Assembly (NCBI GenBank): GCA_014799785.1
Contig: JAAVHI010000023.1
Span: 1 to 64,000 of the forward strand
Reading direction: 5' to 3'
DNA: 64,000 nt
Source of the DNA: Ruminococcus sp.
Lineage (GTDB): Bacteria > Bacillota > Clostridia > Oscillospirales > Ruminococcaceae
Shown: piece after piece, positions 54,944 to 64,000 of the stretch
Numbering within the stretch: the first letter of the stretch is position 1
Layout: every line of letters starts with the position of its first letter
Notes under the pieces: model-generated
What the model was told of the DNA's origin: nothing
The model's input: only the letters and a program-made list of their open reading frames with translations
The model's database searches: none
Made by a program: the position numbers and the translations under genes

Positions 54944-55903
54944 ATGATACTGTCATTTGCACTGCTCATAGCGGGATTTGTTCTTTTGGTAAAGGGCGCG
55001 GATTTCTTTGTGGACGGCAGCTCGTCCATTGCAAAGCTGCTTAAAATACCGTCTATAGTTATCGGTCTGACAATTGTGGCTTTCGGCACAAGCGCCCCCG
55101 AAGCGGCGGTAAGCATTATCGCCGGTATCCAGAAGTCCAACGATATCGCTGTGGGAAACGTTATCGGCTCGAATATGTTCAATCTGCTGATGGTTCTCGG
55201 AGTTAGCGCGGCTATAAAGCCCGTCCGTATAAAGGAGCAGATAATCAAAAAGGATTACCCTTTTATGCTTATAGCAACGGCTCTGCTTTTAGTTATGTCC
55301 TACGACGTTTTTCTCGGCGGCAGCGAAAATATGATCTCCCGCGGCGACGCGCTCATATTGCTGATATTTATGGGAATTTTCCTTTATTCGGTAATATCCT
55401 CCGCGCTTCGCACACGTAAGGAAAATATTGACTGCGGCGATGACGATATCCCGTCTTACGGTATTGGAAAGAGCCTGCTGTTCACCATAGGAGGTCTTGC
55501 GGGAATAATCATCGGCGGCCAGTTCGTTGTTGACAGCGCAAGCGACATCGCCATACGCTTCGGCATGAGCCAGACCCTTGTGGGACTTACCATAGTAGCC
55601 GTGGGAACTTCCCTGCCCGAGCTTGTGACAAGCATTGTCGCCGCCAGAAAGGGCGAAAGCGATATTGCAATAGGAAACGTTGTAGGCTCTAATGTGTTCA
55701 ATATCCTGTTCGTGCTTGCGGCTTCGGCGGTCATTTCGCCAATGAATATCAACGCTCAGTGCCTTTTCGACCTGCTTGTGCTTATGGCTGTTACGGTCAT
55801 TGCCTATATATTCTGCGCGACCAAAAAAAGTGTAAACAGGATCGAGGGTATCGTTCTTGTTCTGGTATACGCCGCATATCTCACATACGCGATCGTAAGG
55901 TAG
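54944..55903 (+). CDS. Calcium/sodium antiporter (YrbG/CaCA family)
   Basis: A 319-residue membrane exchanger made of two inverted repeats. The ion-binding alpha repeats are visible as GTSAPEAAVSIIAGIQKSND with GNVIGSNMFNLLMVLG, and GTSLPELVTSIVAARKGESD with GNVVGSNVFNILFVLA. It exports Ca2+ or similar cations in exchange for Na+ or H+. AAAAGGAAG precedes the ATG. pdxY follows 41 bp later. Confidence 0.92.
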   Translation: MILSFALLIAGFVLLVKGADFFVDGSSSIAKLLKIPSIVIGLTIVAFGTSAPEAAVSIIAGIQKSNDIAVGNVIGSNMFNLLMVLGVSAAIKPVRIKEQIIKKDYPFMLIATALLLVMSYDVFLGGSENMISRGDALILLIFMGIFLYSVISSALRTRKENIDCGDDDIPSYGIGKSLLFTIGGLAGIIIGGQFVVDSASDIAIRFGMSQTLVGLTIVAVGTSLPELVTSIVAARKGESDIAIGNVVGSNVFNILFVLAASAVISPMNINAQCLFDLLVLMAVTVIAYIFCATKKSVNRIEGIVLVLVYAAYLTYAIVR

Positions 55904-55943
55904 TGCAAAGTACACGCTCTGCGATAAGAAAGGAAACCTCTTT

Positions 55944-56804
55944 ATGTATAATAAATCCGTAAGGGTCGCGGCTATACACGACCTTTCGGGAGTCGGCCGC
56001 TGCTCGCTTTCGGTAATTCTCCCGACGTTATCGGCACAGGGGATACAGGTCTGTCCCGTGCCTACGGCTATCCTGTCCGCTCACACGGGCGGCTTCGGGG
56101 ACGTAGTTCTGCGCGATCTGACCGATTACATCTCCCCCGCCCTTAACCACTACAAGCAGCTCGGCTATAAGTTCGACTGCGTGTACAGCGGCTTTCTCGC
56201 CTCAACCGAGCAGATAGACCACTGTCTTGAATTTTTTGAATACTACAAGGACGCGCTTAAAGTCGTCGATCCCGTTATGGCGGACAACGGCAAGCCCTAT
56301 AAGACCTGTACTCCCGCGCTTTGCTCACGCATGGGAGAGCTTGCGGCTATCGCGGACATCATCACCCCCAACATCACCGAAGCGGCTATGCTGCTGGGAG
56401 AAAATCCGCTCCAGCCCGACGTTAACGCGCAGAAGATGAAAAGCTATCTTGTGCGGCTTTCCGAAATGGGTCCGAAGATCGTTGTTATAACAAGCGTATT
56501 TTCCGACGGAAAAGCTTACAATGTCGGTTATGACCGCGAACACAGCAAGTTCTGGCGTATCCCCTACAATCTGATAAGCGCACACTACCCAGGCACCGGA
56601 GACGTTTTCGCTTCCGTGCTTACTGGTTCGATACTGCGGGGAGACAGTCTGCCTATTGCAATGAACAGAGCGACGGCGTTCCTTGAAAGAGCTATAAAGA
56701 CCACCTACAGCTACTCCACCGACGCGCGGGAGGGCATTATGATGGAAAACTGTCTGGATTTTCTGATATCAAATCCCACTCTCTGCGACTACGAACAGAT
56801 GTGA
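55944..56804 (+). CDS. pdxY: Pyridoxamine/pyridoxal kinase
   Basis: A 286-residue ribokinase-fold enzyme phosphorylating B6 vitamers in the salvage pathway. Motifs are HDLSGVGRCSLSVILPTLSA, SGFLASTEQ, VDPVMADNGK and the anion hole/catalytic Asp in HYPGTGDVFASVLTG. Many database entries call this family pyridoxamine kinase. AAAGGA precedes ATG 55944. trmL follows after 11 bases. Confidence 0.92.
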   Translation: MYNKSVRVAAIHDLSGVGRCSLSVILPTLSAQGIQVCPVPTAILSAHTGGFGDVVLRDLTDYISPALNHYKQLGYKFDCVYSGFLASTEQIDHCLEFFEYYKDALKVVDPVMADNGKPYKTCTPALCSRMGELAAIADIITPNITEAAMLLGENPLQPDVNAQKMKSYLVRLSEMGPKIVVITSVFSDGKAYNVGYDREHSKFWRIPYNLISAHYPGTGDVFASVLTGSILRGDSLPIAMNRATAFLERAIKTTYSYSTDAREGIMMENCLDFLISNPTLCDYEQM

Positions 56805-56815
56805 GGTGTAATGGC

Positions 56816-57313
56816 ATGAACCTTAACATAGTGCTTGTCGAGCCGCAGATACCCCAAAATACGGGAAATATTTCCCGAACCTGCGCAGTTACGGGGGCAA
56901 GGCTTCACCTTGTCAGACCTCTCGGCTTCGAGGTCACGGACAAAAACCTGAAGCGCGCGGGACTGGACTACTGGAATGAACTGGATATCACCTACTACGA
57001 CGGCTTGGAGGATTTTTTCGCGAAAAACAGCGGAAGCTTCTATTATTTCACCACAAAGGGGAAAAATACATACAGCAGCGTTTCCTTTCCCGACAACTGC
57101 TACCTTGTTTTCGGGCGCGAGGACGCGGGACTTCCCGAAGAGCTGCTTGTGGAAAATCCCGAAAGCTGTCTGAGGATACCCATGCGCCCACGTCTGAGAA
57201 GTCTTAACCTGTCGAACTCCGTAGCAATCGCGGTTTACGAAGCTTTAAGGCAGTGGGATTTCCCCGACCTTGCGGCAGAGGGAAAGCTTACAAAGTATAG
57301 TTGGGCAGACTGA
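56816..57313 (+). CDS. trmL: tRNA (cytidine/uridine-34-2'-O)-methyltransferase
   Basis: A 165-residue SPOUT methyltransferase that modifies the wobble base of certain tRNA-Leu. Motifs are VLVEPQIPQNTGNISRTCAV, LVFGREDAGLP and RSLNLSNSVAIAVYEALRQ, the knotted SAM site. ATG 56816 with GAGG nine bases upstream is preferred to an upstream in-frame start. Length is normal. Confidence 0.94.
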   Translation: MNLNIVLVEPQIPQNTGNISRTCAVTGARLHLVRPLGFEVTDKNLKRAGLDYWNELDITYYDGLEDFFAKNSGSFYYFTTKGKNTYSSVSFPDNCYLVFGREDAGLPEELLVENPESCLRIPMRPRLRSLNLSNSVAIAVYEALRQWDFPDLAAEGKLTKYSWAD

Positions 57314-57426
57314 GTCTGCACGCTTGTCACCCCCAAAGGAAATAATCAATACCCTTAAAAATATTAAGCCCCCTCAAAGGGCGGGTAGGTTTATGACCCA
57401 ATATTACAATGAGAGGAAAGATACAA

Positions 57427-58293
57427 ATGAGCAAGATCAAGCTTATGACCGACTCGGCGTCCGATATTCCACAGGAGCTGGAAAAAAAGTACGACATAAG
57501 GATACTCCGTTTCCCTATCACACTGGGGGACAAGTCGTTCTGCGACAGGGATTACGACAATTTGACGTACTACAAGATGCTCAAGGAATCAAAGGATTTC
57601 CCCACCCACGCGCAGATAACCGCCTTTGAATTTGAGGAGCTGTACAAGGAGTACTTCGATCAGGGCTACGACGACCTTATTTACGTTGCGATAGCTTCCC
57701 TCGGCTCGGCGACCTACAGCAACGCCGTTATGGCGGTTGACAATTTCTATGAGGCAAATCCCGAAGCAAAGGGCAAGTACAAAATTCATGTTATTGATTC
57801 GGGAAACTATACCGGCGTATACGGTATGCCGCTGATACGCTCCGCAGAAAAGATTGAAAAGGGTGCTTCCGCAGAGGAGGTCGTGGCTTATATGCAGGAC
57901 TGGCTTGCAAATGCGGAGGTTCACTTCGGCTGCTACACTCTTGAATTTGTAAAACGTTCAGGACGCGTAAGCACCGCAGCCGCTTTTGTGGGCGAGCTTA
58001 TGGGGCTTCGTCCCGTAATACAGATCAAGAAGGGAATTTCCACAACCGACGCAAAGGTTCGCGGAGACAAGGCGGTGATCCCCAAAATCGTTGAGATAAC
58101 CGCAAACAGGATAATTCCCCAGACACCATACGGTCTTGTGTACGCCGACAACGACGAACAGGTAAAGGAGCTTGCCGCGGCGCTTACCAAAAAGCTTGGC
58201 TACCCGCCCGAAATGCAGTTCCGTATAGGCGGAGTAATTGCAGCAAACGCGGGCCCCGACCTTGTTGGAGCATTCTTTAAGGGCAAAGACTAA
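57427..58293 (+). CDS. DegV-family fatty-acid-binding protein
   Basis: A 288-residue DegV protein, which holds a fatty acid for the FakA kinase. The N-terminus has LMTDSASDIPQELEKKYDI. The central FAK-binding region shows AIASLGSATYSNA and VIDSGNYTGVYGMPLI, and the C-terminal domain has IKKGISTTDAKVRGDKA. ATG 57427 is used; an in-frame ATG at 57409 has no ribosome-binding site. fakA is not in the window. Confidence 0.9.
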   Translation: MSKIKLMTDSASDIPQELEKKYDIRILRFPITLGDKSFCDRDYDNLTYYKMLKESKDFPTHAQITAFEFEELYKEYFDQGYDDLIYVAIASLGSATYSNAVMAVDNFYEANPEAKGKYKIHVIDSGNYTGVYGMPLIRSAEKIEKGASAEEVVAYMQDWLANAEVHFGCYTLEFVKRSGRVSTAAAFVGELMGLRPVIQIKKGISTTDAKVRGDKAVIPKIVEITANRIIPQTPYGLVYADNDEQVKELAAALTKKLGYPPEMQFRIGGVIAANAGPDLVGAFFKGKD

Positions 58294-58315
58294 TAAAAAT
58301 ACGAGGTGATATATT

Positions 58316-59425
58316 TTGAAAAAGTTAGGTTTTGGATTGATGCGTCTGCCTATGGACGGAGCTTCCATCGACATCGAACAGGTAAAGGCAATGGTGGATA
58401 AATTTATCGAGAAAGGCTTTACTTATTTTGATACGGCGTGGATGTACATGAGCTTCGCCAGCGAAAATACGGCTAAGGAAGCTTTGGTTGACCGCTATCC
58501 CAGAGACAGCTTTACACTGGCGACCAAGCTCCACTGCGGCTTTTTTGATTCCCTTGAGGGACGCGATAAGGTGTTCAATGAACAGCTGACGAAAACAGGC
58601 GCGGGATACTTTGACTATTATCTTCTGCACGGCGTTGACAAGGGAAATATTTCTAAATTTGAAAAGTACGACTGCTTTAAATGGCTGCTCGATAAAAAGG
58701 AAAAGGGACTTGTAAAGCACGCAGGCTTTTCCTTTCACGATACCGCCGACGTTCTGGACGACATTCTGACAAAGCACCCAGAAATGGAATTTGTACAGTT
58801 ACAGATAAATTATCTTGACTGGGAAAGCGAGTGGATAGAGAGCCGTAAAAATTATGAGGTCTGCGTAAAGCACGGCAAGCCCGTTATTGTCATGGAGCCT
58901 GTTAAGGGAGGTTCTCTTGCACGCGTTCCCGAGGAGGCGGAAAAGCTGTTTAAGGCGGCAGACCCGAAGCGCTCGGTTTCAAGCTGGGCAATTCGTTTTG
59001 CGGCGTCACTCCCGGGTGTAATGACAGTCCTTTCGGGCATGAGTTCGCTCGAACAATTAGAGGACAACACCTCCTTTATGGAAAACTTTGTCCCCCTTAC
59101 CGAGGACGAGCAGAAGCTTTGCTTTAAGGTTGCCGACATCATCAACTCGCAGACCGCCGTTCCCTGTACGGGCTGTTCCTATTGTACGGATGGCTGCCCT
59201 CAGCACATAGCTATCCCCCAGTATTTCTCGCTGTACAACGAGATCATGCGCGAGGACATGGAGCAAAAGGGTTGGACGGTATCCTTCTCCAACTATGACG
59301 CCCTGACGCAGAAGTTCGGAAAAGCCTCCGAATGTATTGCCTGCGGTCAGTGTGAGGAGATGTGTCCCCAGCACCTGACGATCATTGATTATCTGAAAAA
59401 TGTTTCGGGCAGATTCGATCACTGA
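58316..59425 (+). CDS. Aldo/keto reductase with C-terminal 4Fe-4S domain
   Basis: A 369-residue TIM-barrel reductase (YDTAWMYM-type Tyr site in TYFDTAWMYMSFASENT, and DYYLLHGV) with a C-terminal ferredoxin-like tail carrying CTGCSYCTDGCPQ and CIACGQCEEMCPQ, which suggests two Fe-S clusters. The substrate is unknown. The start is TTG 58316 with GAGGTG seven bases upstream. A strong terminator follows at 59486. Confidence 0.92.
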   Translation: MKKLGFGLMRLPMDGASIDIEQVKAMVDKFIEKGFTYFDTAWMYMSFASENTAKEALVDRYPRDSFTLATKLHCGFFDSLEGRDKVFNEQLTKTGAGYFDYYLLHGVDKGNISKFEKYDCFKWLLDKKEKGLVKHAGFSFHDTADVLDDILTKHPEMEFVQLQINYLDWESEWIESRKNYEVCVKHGKPVIVMEPVKGGSLARVPEEAEKLFKAADPKRSVSSWAIRFAASLPGVMTVLSGMSSLEQLEDNTSFMENFVPLTEDEQKLCFKVADIINSQTAVPCTGCSYCTDGCPQHIAIPQYFSLYNEIMREDMEQKGWTVSFSNYDALTQKFGKASECIACGQCEEMCPQHLTIIDYLKNVSGRFDH

Positions 59426-59485
59426 ACAGTACATTAAAAATTAAAGCTGCATATGAAAATCAAAACCAACCGCATTTGATTCACG

Positions 59486-59509
59486 GGCAGCCCCTAAAGG
59501 GGCTGTCTT

Positions 59510-59511
<2 letters not shown>
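59486..59511 (+). terminator. Terminator of the ferredoxin-type reductase gene
   Basis: GGCAGCCCC (59486-59494), loop TAAA, GGGGCTGTC (59499-59507) and TTTT. Confidence 0.9.
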
Positions 59512-60653
<1,142 letters not shown>

Positions 60654-60690
60654 TTATGGAATATTTCTATAACTCTATTATAAACAAAAT

Positions 60691-60715
60691 GAGACCCCGT
60701 GAGAAGTCTCTTTTT
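60691..60715. terminator. Terminator between the reductase and acetyltransferase genes
   Basis: GAGAC (60691-60695) and GTCTC (60706-60710) with a ten-base loop, followed by TTTTT on the plus strand and ATTTTG on the minus strand. It probably ends the acetyltransferase transcript. Confidence 0.6.
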
Positions 60716-60768
60716 GTTTATCAGTTTGTACTTTTAGGTTAATAGTCTGAATACAGATTTTTTACCCA

Positions 60769-61260
60769 TTAAATTGAATTATCAAATGTAAATCCAACTA
60801 CATTTTTTTCTGCTACAGTAAAAGTATCATATTTTCCGTTTGTATACTCGGCAACGATTTTTTTCCAAAACTTTTGAGCCGGCAAATTATTTGACCACTG
60901 CGATATTTCCCAGCCACCGCGAAACATATCAAAAATTTTCATAGAAACCTGTTTGCCCACTCCCTTATGCCGGTATTTTTTCATCACGAAAAATTCAGCT
61001 ATATTGTGAGGGTTATCCAAATTATTGTATTCACAGCAAGACCTCACTAAAACTAATCCAGCAAGTTTTTCATCAACCCTGATAAAGAACGGATATCTCC
61101 CCTCCTTATTCCAATAGTCATCAATGTGAGAATAGCCAAAGTATCCGTATTCATTTATGTCATTATCAGAAAATTCGGAAAAATCATAATTGTACAATTC
61201 CATCATTTGAACAAAAACAGATTTTTGTTCAAGCAATATAGGTTCAATACTAATATTCAT
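60769..61260 (-). CDS. GNAT-family acetyltransferase
   Basis: A 163-residue acyl-CoA N-acyltransferase. The acetyl-CoA site is FVMKKYRHKGVGKQVSMKIFD (the RxxGxG loop) after AGLVLVRSCC. It starts at ATG 61260 (MNISIEPILL); an earlier TTG frame lacks a ribosome-binding site. It lies 52 bp after the LysR gene on the same strand. The substrate is unknown. Confidence 0.85.
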   Translation of the reverse strand: MNISIEPILLEQKSVFVQMMELYNYDFSEFSDNDINEYGYFGYSHIDDYWNKEGRYPFFIRVDEKLAGLVLVRSCCEYNNLDNPHNIAEFFVMKKYRHKGVGKQVSMKIFDMFRGGWEISQWSNNLPAQKFWKKIVAEYTNGKYDTFTVAEKNVVGFTFDNSI

Positions 61261-61311
61261 AAATAGCCCCACTAACTTTATATTTGACAAACTAAAATTT
61301 ATATTACAAAA

Positions 61312-62205
61312 TCAATCTCCCGCCGCTTTTTTTGCCGCGTCAAGAAATCTTTTCACCGTCTTTGACGGCTTTGGAGAATGCAGCAGACCGTATGGAATAC
61401 CATGCTCCCACTCAACGGGTATGACCTTTAAAAGCGGGTGAACGTTCGCCCAGCCCGATATTGCAAGCAGAACGTCGCTGCCGTTTTCACAGCGGTTGAA
61501 AATATTCATGCTGTAAAAATCAAAATCCACAACATTTATCCGGCTGTGGTTCTGCCATATGTCGTCACGGAGCTTGTCCACATAACTGCTCCATTCCCTG
61601 TGCATAAGCAGGAGATTTTCGCCGTACAAGTCCTCCACCTTTAGCTTGTCCTTTGCGGCAAGCCTGTGATGTACCGATACCGCGCAGCAAAAGGGTTCGC
61701 GGGATAATTCAAGCCCTGCGCAGTTCCGAAAATCAAGCATTTTTTCATCAAAAATACCGCCGATAACATCTATGTTTTTTCCCATGTTGGCAAGTATCTC
61801 ACGTGCGTTTTCAGGGGTGTTTTCAAATGGGATTATCTGAAATTTTATATCGGGACAATGTACTTGAATTTTATCCCAAAGCGGCATTAAAAGCTGTGCG
61901 GGGGTCATGGGGGACGTGCCTATTCGTATTATGTTATTATCCTCCTGCATGGCATTTTTTGCCCTTGTGACGGAATCATGGCAGTAGCTGATAATATATT
62001 TTGCGTCTTGATACATGGACTTGCCCGCTTTGGTAAGGTTCAGACCGCGGTGCGTTCTGTCGAAAAGCTTAACGCCGAGGGAATCCTCCAGAAGATTTAT
62101 CTGCTTTATCGCCGCCGTGGGAGTTATAAAAAGCTCCTCGGAGGCTTTATTGAAGCTCCCCGCGTCGGCGACACGCAAAAATGTTTCAAGCTGCGGATTG
62201 TACAT
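61312..62205 (-). CDS. LysR-family transcriptional regulator
   Basis: A 297-residue regulator. The N-terminal winged helix shows FLRVADAGSFNKASEELFITPTAAIKQINLLEDSLGVKLF, and a periplasmic-binding-like effector domain follows from about residue 90. It stands between an acetyltransferase and an SDR gene. LysR proteins usually regulate neighbouring genes, but no operator was identified. Confidence 0.92.
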   Translation of the reverse strand: MYNPQLETFLRVADAGSFNKASEELFITPTAAIKQINLLEDSLGVKLFDRTHRGLNLTKAGKSMYQDAKYIISYCHDSVTRAKNAMQEDNNIIRIGTSPMTPAQLLMPLWDKIQVHCPDIKFQIIPFENTPENAREILANMGKNIDVIGGIFDEKMLDFRNCAGLELSREPFCCAVSVHHRLAAKDKLKVEDLYGENLLLMHREWSSYVDKLRDDIWQNHSRINVVDFDFYSMNIFNRCENGSDVLLAISGWANVHPLLKVIPVEWEHGIPYGLLHSPKPSKTVKRFLDAAKKAAGD

Positions 62206-62310
62206 GAGATCACCTTCTCTGAAAATTTTGATAGCCTGCTGTTTTAGACATTATACCATTTTTTTCTTTTATACGCAACAATACTTGTGCAGTTTTCATG
62301 GTATTATCAC

Positions 62311-62355
62311 AAAATCCGATACCAAAGACTGCCCGCCTAAGGTATCGGATTTTTG
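62311..62355. terminator. Terminator after the SDR gene
   Basis: AAAATCCGATACC (62311-62323) and GGTATCGGATTTTT (62341-62354) form a long stem usable in both directions. On the minus strand it ends the SDR transcript. Confidence 0.85.
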
Positions 62356-62388
62356 TTTCGGTTGAAAATCAAATTTTGATAAAGCTCT

Positions 62389-63222
62389 TTACTTTTCGGG
62401 CTTAAGGGGACCGTAGAAATAGCTTGCTGTTGCACCGCCGTCTATGAGGATCGTTGAACCCGTGATAAATGCGCCTGCGGGACCCATCAGAAGCTCAGCC
62501 ACGTTTGCAACCTCGTCAGCTGTTCCCGGGCGGCCGGCAGGACATTTGGCAAACATATTTTTGTAAAAATCTCCTCTCGGGCCGTTGAACTCGTCAATTG
62601 CAAGAGGCGTCACGATGATACCGGGAGCAATATCATTAAGCCGTGCTCCGCGCTCACCCCATTTGACCGACTCAGCCATAACGCGCTTTTCGTTGCAGCG
62701 CTTCGCCATCTGATAGGCATGAAGCGTATCCTTGATATTTTTCGGCTGGAGCATTTCCAGCTGCAGCAGTTCATCCGCAGGAGTGGTCGCCAGCAGTTCG
62801 TCCTGTTCTGCCGTAAGCGCGGGCATACGCCAGCCGCTTTGACTGGAAATTGTTACACCGACACCGCCCTCCTTGATAACCTTGCCGACTTCTTCCAAAA
62901 GAACGGCCGTTCCGTAAAGATCGACCTTTAAAATTGCCTCGATCGGCGCCTGACTGGGAGAAACTCCGGCAGCATTGATAAGCATGGATATCTCCCCGTA
63001 CTTCTGCGCTTCGCCGATCAGATTCAGAATTGACTCACGGCTTGACAGATCCATCTCAATCGGAACTGCGTCAAATCCCGCATCGTTCATGATCTTCGCG
63101 ACAGCTTCGGCGTTTTTCATGCTCTTGTCACCAACAACTATTTTCTTCCCAAAGCCAACTCTGCGGGCGATAGCCATACCGATCTGACCCGCTCCGGTTA
63201 AAATTACTACGTCTTTGTTCAT
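62389..63222 (-). CDS. Short-chain dehydrogenase/reductase
   Basis: A 277-residue NAD(P)-dependent oxidoreductase. The nucleotide site is VILTGAGQIGMAIARRV, NAG is LINAAGVSPSQ, and the substrate region has TISSQSG with a catalytic Ser. The usual YxxxK is HAYQMAKRCNEKRVM. It ends IDGGATASYFY. ATG 63222 (MNKDVVI) is preferred with AAGG upstream. An in-frame extension to 63333 gives 37 residues that look unlike an SDR and may be a relic. Confidence 0.88.
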   Translation of the reverse strand: MNKDVVILTGAGQIGMAIARRVGFGKKIVVGDKSMKNAEAVAKIMNDAGFDAVPIEMDLSSRESILNLIGEAQKYGEISMLINAAGVSPSQAPIEAILKVDLYGTAVLLEEVGKVIKEGGVGVTISSQSGWRMPALTAEQDELLATTPADELLQLEMLQPKNIKDTLHAYQMAKRCNEKRVMAESVKWGERGARLNDIAPGIIVTPLAIDEFNGPRGDFYKNMFAKCPAGRPGTADEVANVAELLMGPAGAFITGSTILIDGGATASYFYGPLKPEK

Positions 63223-63371
63223 AAAAAATACCTTCATTATATTTTTTGATCTGCCTGTCATTTTTTCATGTTCTGGCAAATACCGTTCTCCGTAAATAGG
63301 CGTATCGTCCGATATTTTCGTTAGCCGTGCCATATCCTAAAATTATTTTCTTCATTGCTTCGTCTTTGTTT

Positions 63372-63740
63372 TCAATAAACCGATGCCTGCGCCTCATTCA
63401 TAAGCCAGCCCTCACCGTTTTTAGTCAGCTTGATTTTAAGCTGTAACCGCCATGTGTTCCGCCCGCCGCCGAACACCGCAGCATTGACAATGCTCTGACC
63501 GATAAGCACCGCAGTATCGCCGTGAATTTCTGTTTCTATTTTTTGATGTTCTGCTGAAAAATAATTGAGCGTACCGTCCCCTATTGCTTGGATAAACGCC
63601 TCTTTTGACTGCCTCATTCCCGTCATATGGATAAGTACAAAATCGCTGCCCAACACCTCATACAATACATCGCGATTTTTCTCAATCATTCCTCTGTAAA
63701 GCCGTCGATAGATATTTTCCAATTTTTCTTTTTCGTTCAT
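63372..63740 (-). CDS. NTF2-like (SnoaL/DUF4440-type) protein
   Basis: A 122-residue single-domain protein with the NTF2 cone fold pattern: LENIYRRLYRGMIEKNRDVLYEVLGSDFVLIHMTGM and WRLQLKIKLTKNGEGWLM. Members include ketosteroid isomerase-like enzymes and small binding proteins. It is encoded before the SDR gene on the same strand and may work with it (inference). Confidence 0.85.
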   Translation of the reverse strand: MNEKEKLENIYRRLYRGMIEKNRDVLYEVLGSDFVLIHMTGMRQSKEAFIQAIGDGTLNYFSAEHQKIETEIHGDTAVLIGQSIVNAAVFGGGRNTWRLQLKIKLTKNGEGWLMNEAQASVY

Positions 63741-63846
63741 ATTTTTACCTTTCCCGTGAAATTGTTTTTACAATTTATATTGTACAAATCGTCACTGTAA
63801 AAAGCAATTCGTTTTTCAAAGATTATCTATAAGTAAACGCTTATAC

Positions 63847-63872
63847 AAAAGGAGCCCGCACTTGGCAGACTC
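63847..63872 (-). terminator. Terminator of the gene at the right edge
   Basis: GAGCCCGC (63852-63859) and GCAGACTC (63865-63872) pair with two G-T pairs. On the minus strand CTTTT follows. Confidence 0.75.
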
Positions 63873-63885
63873 TTTTATTTTTATT

Positions 63886-64000
63886 CTATTTTGCAAACTG
63901 CGCTTTCAGGATTTCCGCAAACGCTTCAATATAGTATCCGGAATTATTCGTTTTCCAAAAGGCGCAGTAATTGCGGCGTATGGTTTTTCCGTTCCGGCAA
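63886..64000 (-). CDS. 3' end of a gene running off the window (possibly LysR-type)
   Basis: The last 37 codons read RRNYCAFWKTNNSGYYIEAF-like text and end FAEILKAQFAK before TAG at 63886. The pattern of a Trp-Lys strand followed by a final amphipathic helix resembles the C-terminus of LysR regulators. Too little is visible for certainty. Confidence 0.5.
   Translation of the reverse strand, partial: CRNGKTIRRNYCAFWKTNNSGYYIEAFAEILKAQFAK

Overview
The window looks like a chromosomal segment of a low-to-moderate GC Firmicute close to Ruminococcus and other Oscillospiraceae. This is inferred from RNase M5, DHHW/MBOAT, DegV and DUF4956 families, strong AGGAGG ribosome-binding sites, TTGACA/TATAAT promoters, and a secreted GH5 cellulase with a CBM2-like module. 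I ran no searches, so all family names rest on motifs read by eye.

Layout. (1) 1-1.9 kb: the right end of an unseen integrated element (membrane protein and tyrosine integrase). (2) 2-19.5 kb: a long run of minus-strand housekeeping genes: THUMP RNA methyltransferase, class A PBP, a DUF4015-like exported protein, a reduced Rnf set (rnfD-rnfE-rnfA only), rpe, a DHHW/MBOAT O-acylation pair, rnmV, holA, comEC, hinT and alaS. (3) 19.75 kb: an initiator tRNA-fMet gene. (4) 19.8-38.74 kb: an 18.9-kb integrative mobilizable element inserted in the 3' end of that tRNA, bounded by a 26-bp duplication of the tRNA end. Its integrase lies at the right end, with TCACACGRA arm-type repeats at both ends. 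Its transfer module is ParM/ParR-like segregation genes, a 250-bp field of back-to-back hairpins (candidate oriT or ssDNA origin), MobC, a MOBP-type relaxase, and a membrane gene that overlaps the relaxase by 251 bp. There is no type IV secretion apparatus. Its cargo is a two-gene RADAR-type anti-phage system (rdrA ATPase and rdrB adenosine deaminase), a secreted S8 protease with a lipoprotein, and a STAND/NB-ARC NTPase.

(5) 38.8-45.5 kb: a scarred region holding a small gene with an internal stop, a CotH-like lipoprotein, SDR and GH2 remnants placed head to head, an attenuated MATE transporter gene, and a MarR/DUF5131 pair behind a palindromic operator. (6) 45.8-49.3 kb: a VTC polyphosphate-polymerase-like protein, DUF4956 membrane protein and carbohydrate-binding lipoprotein. 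These probably work with CotH at the envelope. The cluster begins behind a 17-codon remnant of a response regulator. (7) 49.9-64 kb: HD-GYP protein, GH5 cellulase, ung, D,D-carboxypeptidase, Ca/Na antiporter, pdxY, trmL, DegV, two aldo/keto reductases, GNAT, LysR, SDR, an NTF2-like protein and the 3' end of a further gene.

The most interesting part is the tRNA-fMet element. Its defence cargo, transfer genes, recombination sites and origin-like hairpin field can all be seen in one piece. The RADAR and protease genes are clearly more AT-rich than the flanking chromosome, which fits modular acquisition.
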